Notes: generated by a model from the sequence alone, not told the origin. A DNA stretch of 64,000 nucleotides from Paludibacteraceae bacterium (GCA_017417025.1 JAFPZY010000028.1:57289-121288), one strand, 5' to 3'. Positions 54,500 to 62,642 are shown, counted from the stretch's first letter. Numbers and translations: made by a program.

Positions 54500-57469
54500 A
54501 TGAAAAAGATTCTCCTTTTCTGGGCGGCTGCGCTGCTCATCTTGTCAGCGGGGTGCTCCCGCAAGTGTGAAAACGACGGCACGGCGGCTTATGCGCCCGT
54601 AGGCGGACGCATACAGACCCCCTGGGCGGAGTCTGTCAGCGCAGACCTTGACGCGCGCGGCAACCTCGCCCCCGACCGCTTCGGCTATCCCCGCATGCAG
54701 ATGCAGCGCGCCGAGTGGCAGTGCCTCAACGGCCTCTGGGACTGGCAGGTCGTCGCCCGCGGCTGCACCCCTGTCTGGGGCGAAACAGGCGCGCAGGGGA
54801 AGATTCTCGTCCCCTACCCCGTTGAGTCTTCGCTCTCAGGCGTGGGCCGCACCGTCTCGCCCGATGAAGAGCTGTGGTACTCACGCACTTTCACTCTCCC
54901 CCGCACATGGGCTGGCAGAAGCGTCATCCTCCATTTCGGTGCTGTGGACTGGCAGGCCGAGGTCTATGTAAACGGCTGTCTTGCCGCCTCGCACAAAGGA
55001 GGTTACACGCCCTTCTCTGCCGACATCACTCCTTTCCTCAACCGCCGCGGAGGGGCTGCGCAGCAACTTGTCGTCCGCGTCTGGGACCCCACCGATGCCG
55101 GCTATCAGCCTTGCGGAAAGCAGGTTAACCGCCCGCGCAGCATCTGGTACACCGCCGTCACAGGCATCTGGCAGACGGTCTGGCTCGAGCCCGTAAACAC
55201 CCGCAACCACATCAGCAGCCTCGCACTCACGCCTGACATCGACAACGGCGTTCTCCGCCTGACAGCCTTCACTGCCGCCGGAGAAGGTGCCGTCGAAGCC
55301 GCTGTTTATGACAACGGCAGAAAAGTCGCATGTGCCGAAGGCGCGGCAGACTCCCAGCTGGTCCTGAAGATGGAGGACATGCACCTCTGGACACCCGACG
55401 ACCCCTTCCTCTATGACGTGCGCGTTACACTGCGCGACGGCCGCCACACACTCGACCGCGTCACATCCTATGCCGCAATGCGCAAGATTAGCCGCGCCAA
55501 AGACTGCAACGGCATCTGGCGCATGCAGCTCAACAACTGCGACCTCTTCCAGTTCGGCCCGCTTGACCAGGGCTGGTGGCCCGACGGACTCTACACCGCA
55601 CCATCCGACGAGGCGCTCGCTTTCGACATACAGAAGACCAAAGACCTCGGCTTCAACATGATACGCAAGCATGTCAAGGTCGAGCCCGACCGCTGGTACT
55701 GGCACTGCGACCGCCTCGGCATGCTCGTCTGGCAGGACATGCCCTCGGGCGACCTCGGCAACGTCTGGGAGCCACGCCGCTTCAACGGAGGCACCGACCG
55801 CGAGCGCACTGCCGAAAGCCGCGACAACTACTGCCGCGAGTGGCGCGAGGTCATCGACATGCTCCGCTCCCACCCCTCAGTCGTCGTCTGGGTGCCGTTC
55901 AACGAAGCATGGGGACAGTTCGGCACAGAGGAGGTCGTCGCCTGGACGCAGCAATACGACCCATCACGGCTGGTCAATCCCGCTTCCGGGGGCAACCACC
56001 GCGACTGCGGAGATATTCTCGACCTACACAACTACCCCCACCCCGACATGTATCTCTTCGACACAGCACGTGTCAATGTCCTCGGCGAGTACGGGGGCAT
56101 AGGATGGCCCGTGGAGGGGCACCTCTGGTGGAACAACCGCAACTGGGGATACATCCGCTTCACTTCCTCCGAAGAGGTCACGGCGGAATATGTCAAATAT
56201 GCAAAACAACTTGAAGAACTTGTCCGCAAAGGCTTTGCCGCTGCCGTCTATACGCAGACAACTGACGTGGAGGGCGAAGTCAACGGACTTATGACTTACG
56301 ACCGCAAAATGATTAAAATGGATGAACAGCAGGTGCGCGAGGCCAACCTCTCCGTCCGCGCAGCAGGTTCCTGCAAAGCTCAAGAGGGGACTTTGTCAGC
56401 CGCACCTTTCGAGGCGGACGTGCAGGGCAGACGCACACATCTCTACACTCTGCGCAACAACAACGGCATGACCGTACAAGTCACCAACTTCGGGGCGCGC
56501 ATCGTCTCCGTCCTCGTCCCTGACCGCGACGGCAACATGCGCGACGTGGTCCTCGGCTTCGACAATATACGCGACTATCAGTCTGTCCCCTCCGACTTCG
56601 GCGCATGCATAGGACGCTATGCCAACCGCATACGCGGCGGGCATCTCGAGATTGACGGCAACGAGTATCAGCTCCCGCAGAACAACTTCACACACACACT
56701 CCACGGCGGCCCCGAAGGCTGGCAGTACCGCGTCTATGACGCACAGCAGATTGACGCACGCACCCTACGCCTCACACTCGTCTCGCAGGACGGCGACAGC
56801 AACTTCCCCGGCAAAGTCATTGCCGGTTGCACCTACACACTCGAGGACGGCAACACGCTGCGCATCGACTATTTCGGCTCCACAGACGCGCCCACGGTCC
56901 TCAACATGACCAACCACGCATATTTCAACCTCTCCGGCGACGGCACCAAGCCTGTCACCGACCACCTACTCTGGCTCAATGCGCGCCACTTCACGCCCGT
57001 GGACGACACCTTTATCCCCACAGGCATGATTGCCGACATTCCAGCAGGAACGCCTTTCGACTTCTTCTCCGCTCCCAAAGCCATAGGGCGGGACATCAAC
57101 GCTGACGACCTGCAGCTACGCAACGGCCGCGGATACGACCACAACTTCGTCCTCGACGGCGCATCGCTCGACGGCACACCCGACCGCCATCTCCTGCAGC
57201 GGGTGCGCGCGGCTGAACTCTTCTGCCCCGCCACAGGCATCTCCCTCACTGTGGAGACCGACCAGCCCGGACTGCAAGTCTATACCGGCAACTTCCTCGA
57301 CGGCACCGTCCGAGGCAAACGCGGCGAGCTCTACGGACTCCGCACAGCAGTCTGCCTTGAGACCCAGCGTTTCCCCGACACACCCAACCACCCAGAGTGG
57401 CCTTCAGCCACACTCCGCCCGGGCGAGCGTTACCGCACAACCACCATCTTCCGCTTCGGCCTGAAATGA
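54500..57469 (+). CDS. Lipoprotein fusion: GH2 glycoside hydrolase plus aldose 1-epimerase
   Basis: A 989-aa protein with a lipobox (LLILSAGCSR). Residues about 55-630 are a GH2 protein: sugar-binding jelly roll (NGLWDWQVV, LWYSRTFTLPRTW, DWQAEVYVNG), Ig-like middle, and TIM barrel. The general acid/base is E469 in WVPFNEAWGQ and the probable nucleophile E530 in VLGEYGG. Residues about 650-989 are a complete GalM mutarotase: NFGARIVSVLVPDRDG, GRYANRI, THTLHGG, catalytic H806 in NHAYFNLSG and E954 in CLETQRFPDTPNHPEWPS. It could release a sugar such as galactose and speed its anomer exchange at the cell surface or in the periplasm. Sugar specificity is inferred only from the GalM pairing. Confidence 0.9.
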   Translation: MKKILLFWAAALLILSAGCSRKCENDGTAAYAPVGGRIQTPWAESVSADLDARGNLAPDRFGYPRMQMQRAEWQCLNGLWDWQVVARGCTPVWGETGAQGKILVPYPVESSLSGVGRTVSPDEELWYSRTFTLPRTWAGRSVILHFGAVDWQAEVYVNGCLAASHKGGYTPFSADITPFLNRRGGAAQQLVVRVWDPTDAGYQPCGKQVNRPRSIWYTAVTGIWQTVWLEPVNTRNHISSLALTPDIDNGVLRLTAFTAAGEGAVEAAVYDNGRKVACAEGAADSQLVLKMEDMHLWTPDDPFLYDVRVTLRDGRHTLDRVTSYAAMRKISRAKDCNGIWRMQLNNCDLFQFGPLDQGWWPDGLYTAPSDEALAFDIQKTKDLGFNMIRKHVKVEPDRWYWHCDRLGMLVWQDMPSGDLGNVWEPRRFNGGTDRERTAESRDNYCREWREVIDMLRSHPSVVVWVPFNEAWGQFGTEEVVAWTQQYDPSRLVNPASGGNHRDCGDILDLHNYPHPDMYLFDTARVNVLGEYGGIGWPVEGHLWWNNRNWGYIRFTSSEEVTAEYVKYAKQLEELVRKGFAAAVYTQTTDVEGEVNGLMTYDRKMIKMDEQQVREANLSVRAAGSCKAQEGTLSAAPFEADVQGRRTHLYTLRNNNGMTVQVTNFGARIVSVLVPDRDGNMRDVVLGFDNIRDYQSVPSDFGACIGRYANRIRGGHLEIDGNEYQLPQNNFTHTLHGGPEGWQYRVYDAQQIDARTLRLTLVSQDGDSNFPGKVIAGCTYTLEDGNTLRIDYFGSTDAPTVLNMTNHAYFNLSGDGTKPVTDHLLWLNARHFTPVDDTFIPTGMIADIPAGTPFDFFSAPKAIGRDINADDLQLRNGRGYDHNFVLDGASLDGTPDRHLLQRVRAAELFCPATGISLTVETDQPGLQVYTGNFLDGTVRGKRGELYGLRTAVCLETQRFPDTPNHPEWPSATLRPGERYRTTTIFRFGLK

Positions 57470-57480
57470 CCCTCGCCGCA

Positions 57481-57634
57481 GCCGGAATCAGCATCCCGTA
57501 ATGCCTGAACCCGCATCCCGTAATGCCTGAACCCGCATCCCGTAATGCCTGAACCCGCATCCCGTAATGCCGGAATCCGCATCCCCCAATGCCGGAATCC
57601 GCATCCCGTAATGCCTGAATCCGCCGCCCGCAAT
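57481..57634. repeat. Seven tandem 22-bp repeats, intergenic
   Basis: Seven full 22-bp units run from 57481 to 57634, followed by a partial one. Each starts GCC(T/G)GAA and ends ATCCC(G)(T)AAT, with few mismatches. Units are directly adjacent with no unique spacers, so this is not a CRISPR array. It begins 12 nt after the fusion-gene stop. Confidence 0.92.
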
Positions 57635-57697
57635 GCCTGTACCGCCCCCTCGCCGTGCCCTTACTCTGTCAATAGCGTAATGCCTCCGTATCAATTA

Positions 57698-57785
57698 CGG
57701 CAAAAAGACGGCAAAAGGACGGCAAAAAGACGGCAAAAAGACGGGACAATAACGAAACAAAAACGAAACAAAAACGAAATACTAC
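57698..57785. repeat. Eight-unit 11-bp array running up to the nitroreductase start
   Basis: Eight 11-bp units in strict register: four CGGCAAAAAGA-type, one transition unit, then three CGAAACAAAAA-type, the last ending 1 nt before the ATG at 57787. The A-rich units probably also serve as the translation-initiation region; no Shine-Dalgarno sequence is seen. Confidence 0.88.
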
Positions 57786-57786
57786 C

Positions 57787-58290
57787 ATGACAGACTTTGA
57801 ATCTTTGTGCCGCTCAAGGCGCTCTATCCGCAAATACAAAGACACGCCCGTTGAGCGTGAGAAAATCGACACCATGCTCCGCTGCGCGCTCATGTCGCCC
57901 TCCTCCAAACGCTGCAACCCGTGGGAGTTCTATGTCCTGCAGGACACTGCCCTAATTCGCCGAATGGCCGAATGCAAGACCTACGGCGCGCAGATGATGC
58001 TCACCGCTCAGGCTGCCGTCGTCGTGGCGGTCGATGCCTCGCTCACCGACACATGGCAGGCCGACGGAGCCATTGCCGCCGAGCATCTGCTCCTTGCCGC
58101 TGAAGACCTCGGTCTCGGCGCGTGCTGGTGTCAGGTCTATGGTCGCGACAATGCCGAAGACCTCGTCCGCCGGATAGCAGACATCCCTTCGTCCCTCAAT
58201 GTCCTCTGTGTCATCTCCCTCGGCTATAAGGACGAGGAGCGCCGCCCCTACGACACCGACAAACTACTCTACTCCAAAATCCACGGCTGA
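57787..58290 (+). CDS. Nitroreductase family protein
   Basis: A 167-aa FMN-dependent oxidoreductase. The start SRRSIRKYKDTPVEREKIDT, then ALMSPSSKRCNPWEFYVLQD, AAEHLLLAAEDLGLGACWCQ and a final VLCVISLGYKDEERRPY are characteristic of the small nitroreductases. The electron acceptor is unknown. The gene stands alone between repeat arrays and the nucleotidyltransferase. Confidence 0.9.
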   Translation: MTDFESLCRSRRSIRKYKDTPVEREKIDTMLRCALMSPSSKRCNPWEFYVLQDTALIRRMAECKTYGAQMMLTAQAAVVVAVDASLTDTWQADGAIAAEHLLLAAEDLGLGACWCQVYGRDNAEDLVRRIADIPSSLNVLCVISLGYKDEERRPYDTDKLLYSKIHG

Positions 58291-58310
58291 CCCGCAATAA
58301 ACCCGCAATA

Positions 58311-58360
58311 AACTTTGGATTTTTGCACTTTTCGCCCCCTGATAACTTTGGATTTTTGCA
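58311..58360. repeat. Direct repeat of 17 bp
   Basis: AACTTTGGATTTTTGCA occurs at 58311-58327 and 58344-58360, exactly 33 bp apart. The region lies between the nitroreductase gene and the promoter at 58378 and has no gene. Confidence 0.7.
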
Positions 58361-58377
58361 AAAAAAGCTCGTAACTC

Positions 58378-58409
58378 TTTGATATTTCGAAAATAAGCAT
58401 TACCTTTGC
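58378..58409 (+). promoter_or_regulatory. Promoter of the nucleotidyltransferase gene
   Basis: TTTG at 58378-58381, a 19-nt spacer, and TACCTTTGC at 58401-58409, 34 nt before the ATG. Confidence 0.8.
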
Positions 58410-58443
58410 AGCATCTTACAAAAAACCGCACAAAAACAACGCA

Positions 58444-58758
58444 ATGAACAAAGATATTTTATCTGATATCAGGCGGTTGGGCAGACAAGTTATTCCTGCC
58501 GGCGGACACCTGTGGTTATTCGGCTCTCGGGCAAGAGGGGACAACAGGCCGGAGTCTGATTGGGATTTGCTGATTATTGTTGACAAAGACAAACTGACAC
58601 AAGCTGACTACGATAGTATTACATATCCGTTTACGGAACTCGGTTGGACGCTGAATGAGCAGATAAACCCGATTATGTACACACGTGATAATTGGGAAAA
58701 GAACAACTTCACACCATTTTATCATAACGTCCGTCAGGACGGCATACTACTGCAATGA
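58444..58758 (+). CDS. MNT-type minimal nucleotidyltransferase
   Basis: A 104-aa protein. The nucleotidyltransferase core is LFGSRARGDNRPESDWDLLI (GS motif and first D-x-D). Such domains pair with HEPN proteins as toxin-antitoxin modules, in which the MNT protein AMPylates and silences the HEPN RNase. Only a broken HEPN gene follows, sharing the ATGA overlap. A+T content is higher than in flanking genes, which suggests acquisition. Confidence 0.85.
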   Translation: MNKDILSDIRRLGRQVIPAGGHLWLFGSRARGDNRPESDWDLLIIVDKDKLTQADYDSITYPFTELGWTLNEQINPIMYTRDNWEKNNFTPFYHNVRQDGILLQ

Positions 58759-58876
58759 GCTTAAGTGAACAAGAAAAAGAAACATTAACTGCACTGCATA
58801 GGAGGAAGAAGTGAACGAATTATCACAACCTGCACATGGCTTGCTATCGGTTGTCAAAGACTTGATAAAAAAATAA
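58755..58876 (+). pseudogene. Remnant of a HEPN partner gene
   Basis: The ATG at 58755 overlaps the MNT stop and gives MSLSEQEKETLTALHRRKK, then stop at 58814. This is how HEPN partners of MNT proteins begin. Continuing in another frame from about 58802 gives EEVNELSQPAHGLLSVVKDL, ending TAA at 58874-58876, which resembles the C-terminal end of such proteins. The central part (normally about 90 residues with the catalytic RxxxxxH) is gone. Probably an internal deletion. Confidence 0.6.
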
Positions 58877-58880
58877 GGCT

Positions 58881-59960
58881 ATGAGAAAATTAAGTGTTAT
58901 TATAATATGCTTGTGCCTCACTCTGTCTGCCTTTGCGCAGAATGTCACCAATGTCACGGCACGGCAGGCGGGGAACACCGTCGAAGTCACCTATAATCTT
59001 GACAAGGCAACCACGGTGTCGCTCCTCCTCTCTGCTGACGGAGGGCAGACCTACAACCTACACCCCAAATCCGTAACAGGCGACATTGGCAGCGTCACTG
59101 CAGGAAACAACAAAAAAGCAGTGTGGAACCTGCTCGCCGACAGCACCGACTGGGACATCGCCCAAGCCCGCTTCAAGGTTGTAGCACAGAAAGTGGCGGC
59201 GCAACGCACTTTCACCGTCAGCGGCGTGTCGTTCACAATGGTCCGTGTGGACGGCGGCACCTTCACCATGGGCTGCACCTCCGAGCAAGGCTCTGACTGC
59301 GATAGTGACGAGAGTCCCGCACACCAAGTAACGCTCTCGGCATATCATATAGGGCAGACTGAAGTGACACAGGGCCTGTGGCAGGCGGTGATGGGAACCA
59401 CTGTGAGACAGCAGCGTGACAAGGCAAACGGCATTTGGGCTGACAGCATTCGTGGAGAGGGCGACAATTACCCGATGTACTACATCAATTTGGACGAGTG
59501 TCAGGACTTCGTGCGGAAACTGAACTCCTTGCTCTCGTCGCAGTTAGGCGGAGCTAAGTTTGCCCTGCCCACGGAGGCGCAGTGGGAGTTTGCTGCAAGG
59601 GGCGGCAACAAGTCGCAGCACTACAAGTACGCAGGCAGCAACTATATTGACAACGTGGCATGGTACTTTGACAACAGCGGCAATGCCACCCACCCCGTCG
59701 CCGGCAAGTCTCCCAACGAACTCGGGCTGTATGACATGTCCGGCAATGTCTATGAGTGGTGTCAGGACTGGGACAACTTTTACGGTAGCGGTGCACTGAC
59801 TAATCCCACCGGTGCTGCATCAGGCTCTTACCGCGTGAACCGTGGCGGCAGTTGGGGCAGCGACGCGGTGAATTGCCGCGTGTCGGGCCGCAGCAGCGGC
59901 GCTACGCCGTCGCACCGCAACTACAGCTTGGGGCTGCGGCTGGTTCTTCTTCAGTTTTAA
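58881..59960 (+). CDS. Secreted FGE-sulfatase (SUMF1-like) domain protein
   Basis: A 359-aa protein with a signal peptide (LCLTLSAFA/QNVTNV). Residues about 20-110 are a fibronectin-like beta domain (VEVTYNLDKATTVSLLLSAD). Residues about 113-359 are a formylglycine-generating-enzyme-like C-type-lectin fold: FTMVRVDGGTFTMGC, AYHIGQTEVTQGLWQAVMG, LPTEAQWEFAARGG, GLYDMSGNVYEWCQDW, RVNRGGSWGSD and a final SLGLRLVLL. The copper-binding cysteine pair of true FGE is not evident, so a binding or structural role is likely. Followed by secreted caspase-like and DUF4384-like genes on the same strand. It begins 4 nt after the HEPN remnant. Confidence 0.85.
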   Translation: MRKLSVIIICLCLTLSAFAQNVTNVTARQAGNTVEVTYNLDKATTVSLLLSADGGQTYNLHPKSVTGDIGSVTAGNNKKAVWNLLADSTDWDIAQARFKVVAQKVAAQRTFTVSGVSFTMVRVDGGTFTMGCTSEQGSDCDSDESPAHQVTLSAYHIGQTEVTQGLWQAVMGTTVRQQRDKANGIWADSIRGEGDNYPMYYINLDECQDFVRKLNSLLSSQLGGAKFALPTEAQWEFAARGGNKSQHYKYAGSNYIDNVAWYFDNSGNATHPVAGKSPNELGLYDMSGNVYEWCQDWDNFYGSGALTNPTGAASGSYRVNRGGSWGSDAVNCRVSGRSSGATPSHRNYSLGLRLVLLQF

Positions 59961-60002
59961 CATGAGCCGGTAACAGGGAGGCGACAGGCCTATCTTGGCT
60001 TT

Positions 60003-60109
60003 GATTGTCGGTCAGCCGTCGGCTGACTGTCGGCTGACTGTCGGCAAAGACCGCAGGAGGAGTGCAGAAGGATAGTGAGAGGGCTGCAGGAGGGCTGCGG
60101 GAGGGCTGC
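60003..60109. repeat. Two 11-bp arrays between the FGE-like and caspase-like genes
   Basis: Four units of GACTGTCGGCT type fill 60003-60046. Three units ending in GAGGGCTGC or GAGAGGGCTGC fill 60077-60109. The first array is related to the one inside the GSCFA gene. The 320-bp gap also contains a promoter and a 22-bp array. Confidence 0.87.
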
Positions 60110-60142
60110 GCAAAAGTACAGGAAAAAAAGTTTCGAGAATAA

Positions 60143-60175
60143 TTTGCACAGACAGAAAAAAAGTCGTAACTTTGC
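60143..60175 (+). promoter_or_regulatory. Promoter of the caspase-like gene
   Basis: TTTG at 60143-60146, a 20-nt spacer, and TAACTTTGC at 60167-60175. The leader is about 100 nt and is made of 22-bp repeats. Confidence 0.87.
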
Positions 60176-60197
60176 ACGCTCAATAATAATACACCGC

Positions 60198-60285
60198 ATA
60201 AGTGCAAAAATAATATAACATAAGTGCACTGACAACAAAGCACAAATGCACAGACAACAAAGTACATAGCGCAGAACACAATGAA
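60198..60285 (+). repeat. Degenerate 22-bp repeats in the 5' leader
   Basis: Four 22-bp units (60198-60219, 60220-60241, 60242-60263, 60264-60285) share AA(G/A)TGCA and GACAACAAAG elements; the last is weak and includes the ATG at 60281. The two middle units are the best matched. Confidence 0.6.
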
Positions 60286-61711
60286 GAAATCTGTCTTATT
60301 CATATCACTTGTTGCAGTGATGGTTATGCCTGCGCAGGCGCAGCAGAACGAGTCGAACATAATACGCATCTCGGCACACAAAGCGCAGACGTTCAGCGAG
60401 TTTGCCACACAGAGAGTGAAACGCTCGCTGGACGAGTGGGCGCAGAAAGGCGAGTTTGAGAAGACCGCCGACTGGCAGTTGCGCGTGAACGAGACCACCT
60501 ACGAAAAGAAGAAGAAAGAGCTGATACTCCTCTGTCAGGACGAGTACATAAAGAAGTACGGCAGCCTGCTCAAGCCGAGCGTGACGCTTGGCCGCTATGA
60601 CGCTGACAACGAGACCTACATGCTGACCGACACGCGCTTCGGGCAGCTGCTGGTGCCCGTGCCCGTGTCCGACGGCCCCGCCTTCAAGCAGAACTGGAAG
60701 TCCGCGGTGTTCAAGCCGCAGTACTTCATCGAGGACGACACGCTTGCCCTTGCCTCGCTCGTCATAGAGTTCCCCGCACTGAAAAAGCGCTACGAGTACT
60801 CCAGCAAGTCGTCGCTGCGCTACGAGACACCCAACATCGCCTACAACTTCGGCGACATAAAGATAGATGCCGGCTCTGCCGTGCAGCGCGGCAGGCAGAC
60901 AGTGGCGGAGAAGAACATTGCGGTCGGCAGGTCGAAAGTGGACACCGACATTCCGCAGACCTCCGCCGTCAGCGAGAACACCTTCGCGCTCATCATCGCC
61001 AACGAGAACTACAAGTACATCGCCAAAGTGCCATTCGCGCTTAACGACGGCCGCGTGATGAGAGACTACTGCCACCTGACCCTCGGCATCCCCGAGAAGA
61101 ACATACACCTTATAGAGAACGCCACTTTCGGCGACTTCGACGGCGAGCTGACGTGGCTCGAGCGGGTGTGCAGCAGTCCCAAATACAAAGGCGTGGCTTC
61201 CGTAATCTTCTATTACACAGGCCACGGCATACCCGACGAGACCGACAAGAGCTCCTACATCCTGCCCACCGACAACCGCGGCAACACCTCGGCTGCCTGC
61301 AAGCTCGACGAACTCTACTCGCGCCTGGGAGCCATGCCCGCCAAGTCGGTGACGGTGCTGCTCGACGCGTGCTTCTCCGGAGCCAACCGCGACGGCGAGA
61401 TGCTGGCGCAGCGGAAAGGCGTGGCCATAAAAGCACGGAAAGGCGAGCCGCAGGGCAACACTGTGGTCTTCTCTGCCGCACAAGGCAACGAGACAGCCGG
61501 CTTCAACAGGCAGGAAGGGCACGGCCTCTTCACCTACTACCTGCTCCGCAAACTCCAACAGACGCAGGGCAACGTGACGCTGCGCGACCTCTCCGAGTAC
61601 GTCATACGCGAGGTGACAGGGCTCTCGGCCGTGGAAGGCAAACTGCAGACACCCGAAGTGACACCCGCACCGCCCGTGGCTGACAAGTGGGAGGAATGGA
61701 AACTGAGATAG
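60281..61711 (+). CDS. Secreted caspase-family (C14) protein
   Basis: A 476-aa protein with a signal peptide (VAVMVMPAQA/QQNES). Residues about 25-215 form an unrecognised N-terminal domain (FATQRVKRSLDEWAQKGEFE ... TLGRYDADNETYMLTDTRFG). The caspase-like domain starts near 232 (ENTFALIIANENYKYIAKVP, ALNDGRVMRDYCH). Its catalytic dyad is H315 in IFYYTGHGIPDE and C364 in VTVLLDACFSGANRDGE. The fold ends with GHGLFTYYLLRKLQQ. Family members cleave after Arg/Lys or acidic residues; specificity is unknown. The next gene, a DUF4384-like protein, starts 8 nt later, so they form an operon. Confidence 0.9.
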   Translation: MKKSVLFISLVAVMVMPAQAQQNESNIIRISAHKAQTFSEFATQRVKRSLDEWAQKGEFEKTADWQLRVNETTYEKKKKELILLCQDEYIKKYGSLLKPSVTLGRYDADNETYMLTDTRFGQLLVPVPVSDGPAFKQNWKSAVFKPQYFIEDDTLALASLVIEFPALKKRYEYSSKSSLRYETPNIAYNFGDIKIDAGSAVQRGRQTVAEKNIAVGRSKVDTDIPQTSAVSENTFALIIANENYKYIAKVPFALNDGRVMRDYCHLTLGIPEKNIHLIENATFGDFDGELTWLERVCSSPKYKGVASVIFYYTGHGIPDETDKSSYILPTDNRGNTSAACKLDELYSRLGAMPAKSVTVLLDACFSGANRDGEMLAQRKGVAIKARKGEPQGNTVVFSAAQGNETAGFNRQEGHGLFTYYLLRKLQQTQGNVTLRDLSEYVIREVTGLSAVEGKLQTPEVTPAPPVADKWEEWKLR

Positions 61712-61719
61712 ACAGGCCT

Positions 61720-62619
61720 ATGAAACGTATATTCATCTTCACCCTGCTGCTCATGCTCTGCACGGCAGGAGCGGAGGCGGAGAAAAAAACAGAGATAAAG
61801 CGCATCAGCGCCACCTATGAATATGTGTCCGACAACGCGTCGGAGACTGCTGCCTCGGCCAGGCGCACAGCCCTTGAGCGCGCACGCCGGAAAGCGCTGG
61901 AGGACAACTTCGGGCTCGACGTGAGCAGCGTGAACGCCACCCTGCAGCGCAGCCGGACAGTGAACGGCGAAGCGGAAGCCTCAACACGCCATTTCGCCCT
62001 GGGCAGCAACAGCGTGCACGGCGAGTGGATAGAGACTCTGGAGGAGAAAGTGCTGGAAGGCCCCTCCTTCGACAACGGCTTCTGGCGCGTAAAAGTGCAC
62101 GTGGAAGGCCGTGCGCGCAACAAGGCGGCGGCAAAGACCGGAATCAGCTACGCCTTCCTGCGCCACACCACCGACAAGAACCCCGCCGACCGCTGGGACA
62201 ACGGCGACGACCTCTTCCTGCGATTCTCTTCGCCCGTAAGCGGCTCGCTGTGCGTCTATCTGGTGGACGAGCAGGACACGGCCTACTGCCTGCTGCCGTA
62301 CAGCAGTGCCACCACAGGCTGCCAGACCGTGGAAACCGGCAAAGACTACATGTTCTTCAGCGCCGCCGAAGACAACAGGGCGGTCGAATACACCCTCAAC
62401 TGCCGCAACGAGGCGGAGCAGAACGCCCTCTATGTGGTGTTCACGCCACACACCCTCGTCAAGGCCAACGACCGCGAGTCCGCAGCCAACTGGCAGGGCG
62501 AAGCCGTGCCGCGGCAGCTGCCCTACAAGGACTTCCTCAAGTGGCTCGAGAAGAACATCATGCTCGACGAGGACATGGTGGTGCGGGTGTCGGTGGTGGA
62601 CATAAGAAAAGCAGACTAA
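61720..62619 (+). CDS. Exported protein with LPP20-like and DUF4384-like parts
   Basis: A 299-aa protein with a signal peptide (FTLLLMLCTAGAEA/EKK). Residues about 20-130 (ASARRTALERARRKALEDNF ... DNGFWRVKVHVEGRA) resemble LPP20/FlgT-N-like domains with a helix and beta meander. Residues about 155-299 (LFLRFSSPVSGSLCVYLVDE ... YVVFTPHTLVK) resemble DUF4384, which often accompanies secreted caspase-like proteins. Role unknown, probably an envelope partner of the caspase-like protein. ATG 61720 is chosen because the signal peptide begins there. Confidence 0.7.
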   Translation: MKRIFIFTLLLMLCTAGAEAEKKTEIKRISATYEYVSDNASETAASARRTALERARRKALEDNFGLDVSSVNATLQRSRTVNGEAEASTRHFALGSNSVHGEWIETLEEKVLEGPSFDNGFWRVKVHVEGRARNKAAAKTGISYAFLRHTTDKNPADRWDNGDDLFLRFSSPVSGSLCVYLVDEQDTAYCLLPYSSATTGCQTVETGKDYMFFSAAEDNRAVEYTLNCRNEAEQNALYVVFTPHTLVKANDRESAANWQGEAVPRQLPYKDFLKWLEKNIMLDEDMVVRVSVVDIRKAD

Positions 62620-62642
62620 CATATTATACAACAAACAGATAT

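Noticed and set aside
57481-57634. CRISPR array
   Set aside because: The 22-bp units are directly adjacent with no unique spacers and no cas genes nearby.
60305-61558. 417-codon minus-strand frame
   Set aside because: Antisense to the caspase-like gene, whose catalytic dyad and promoter are clear.
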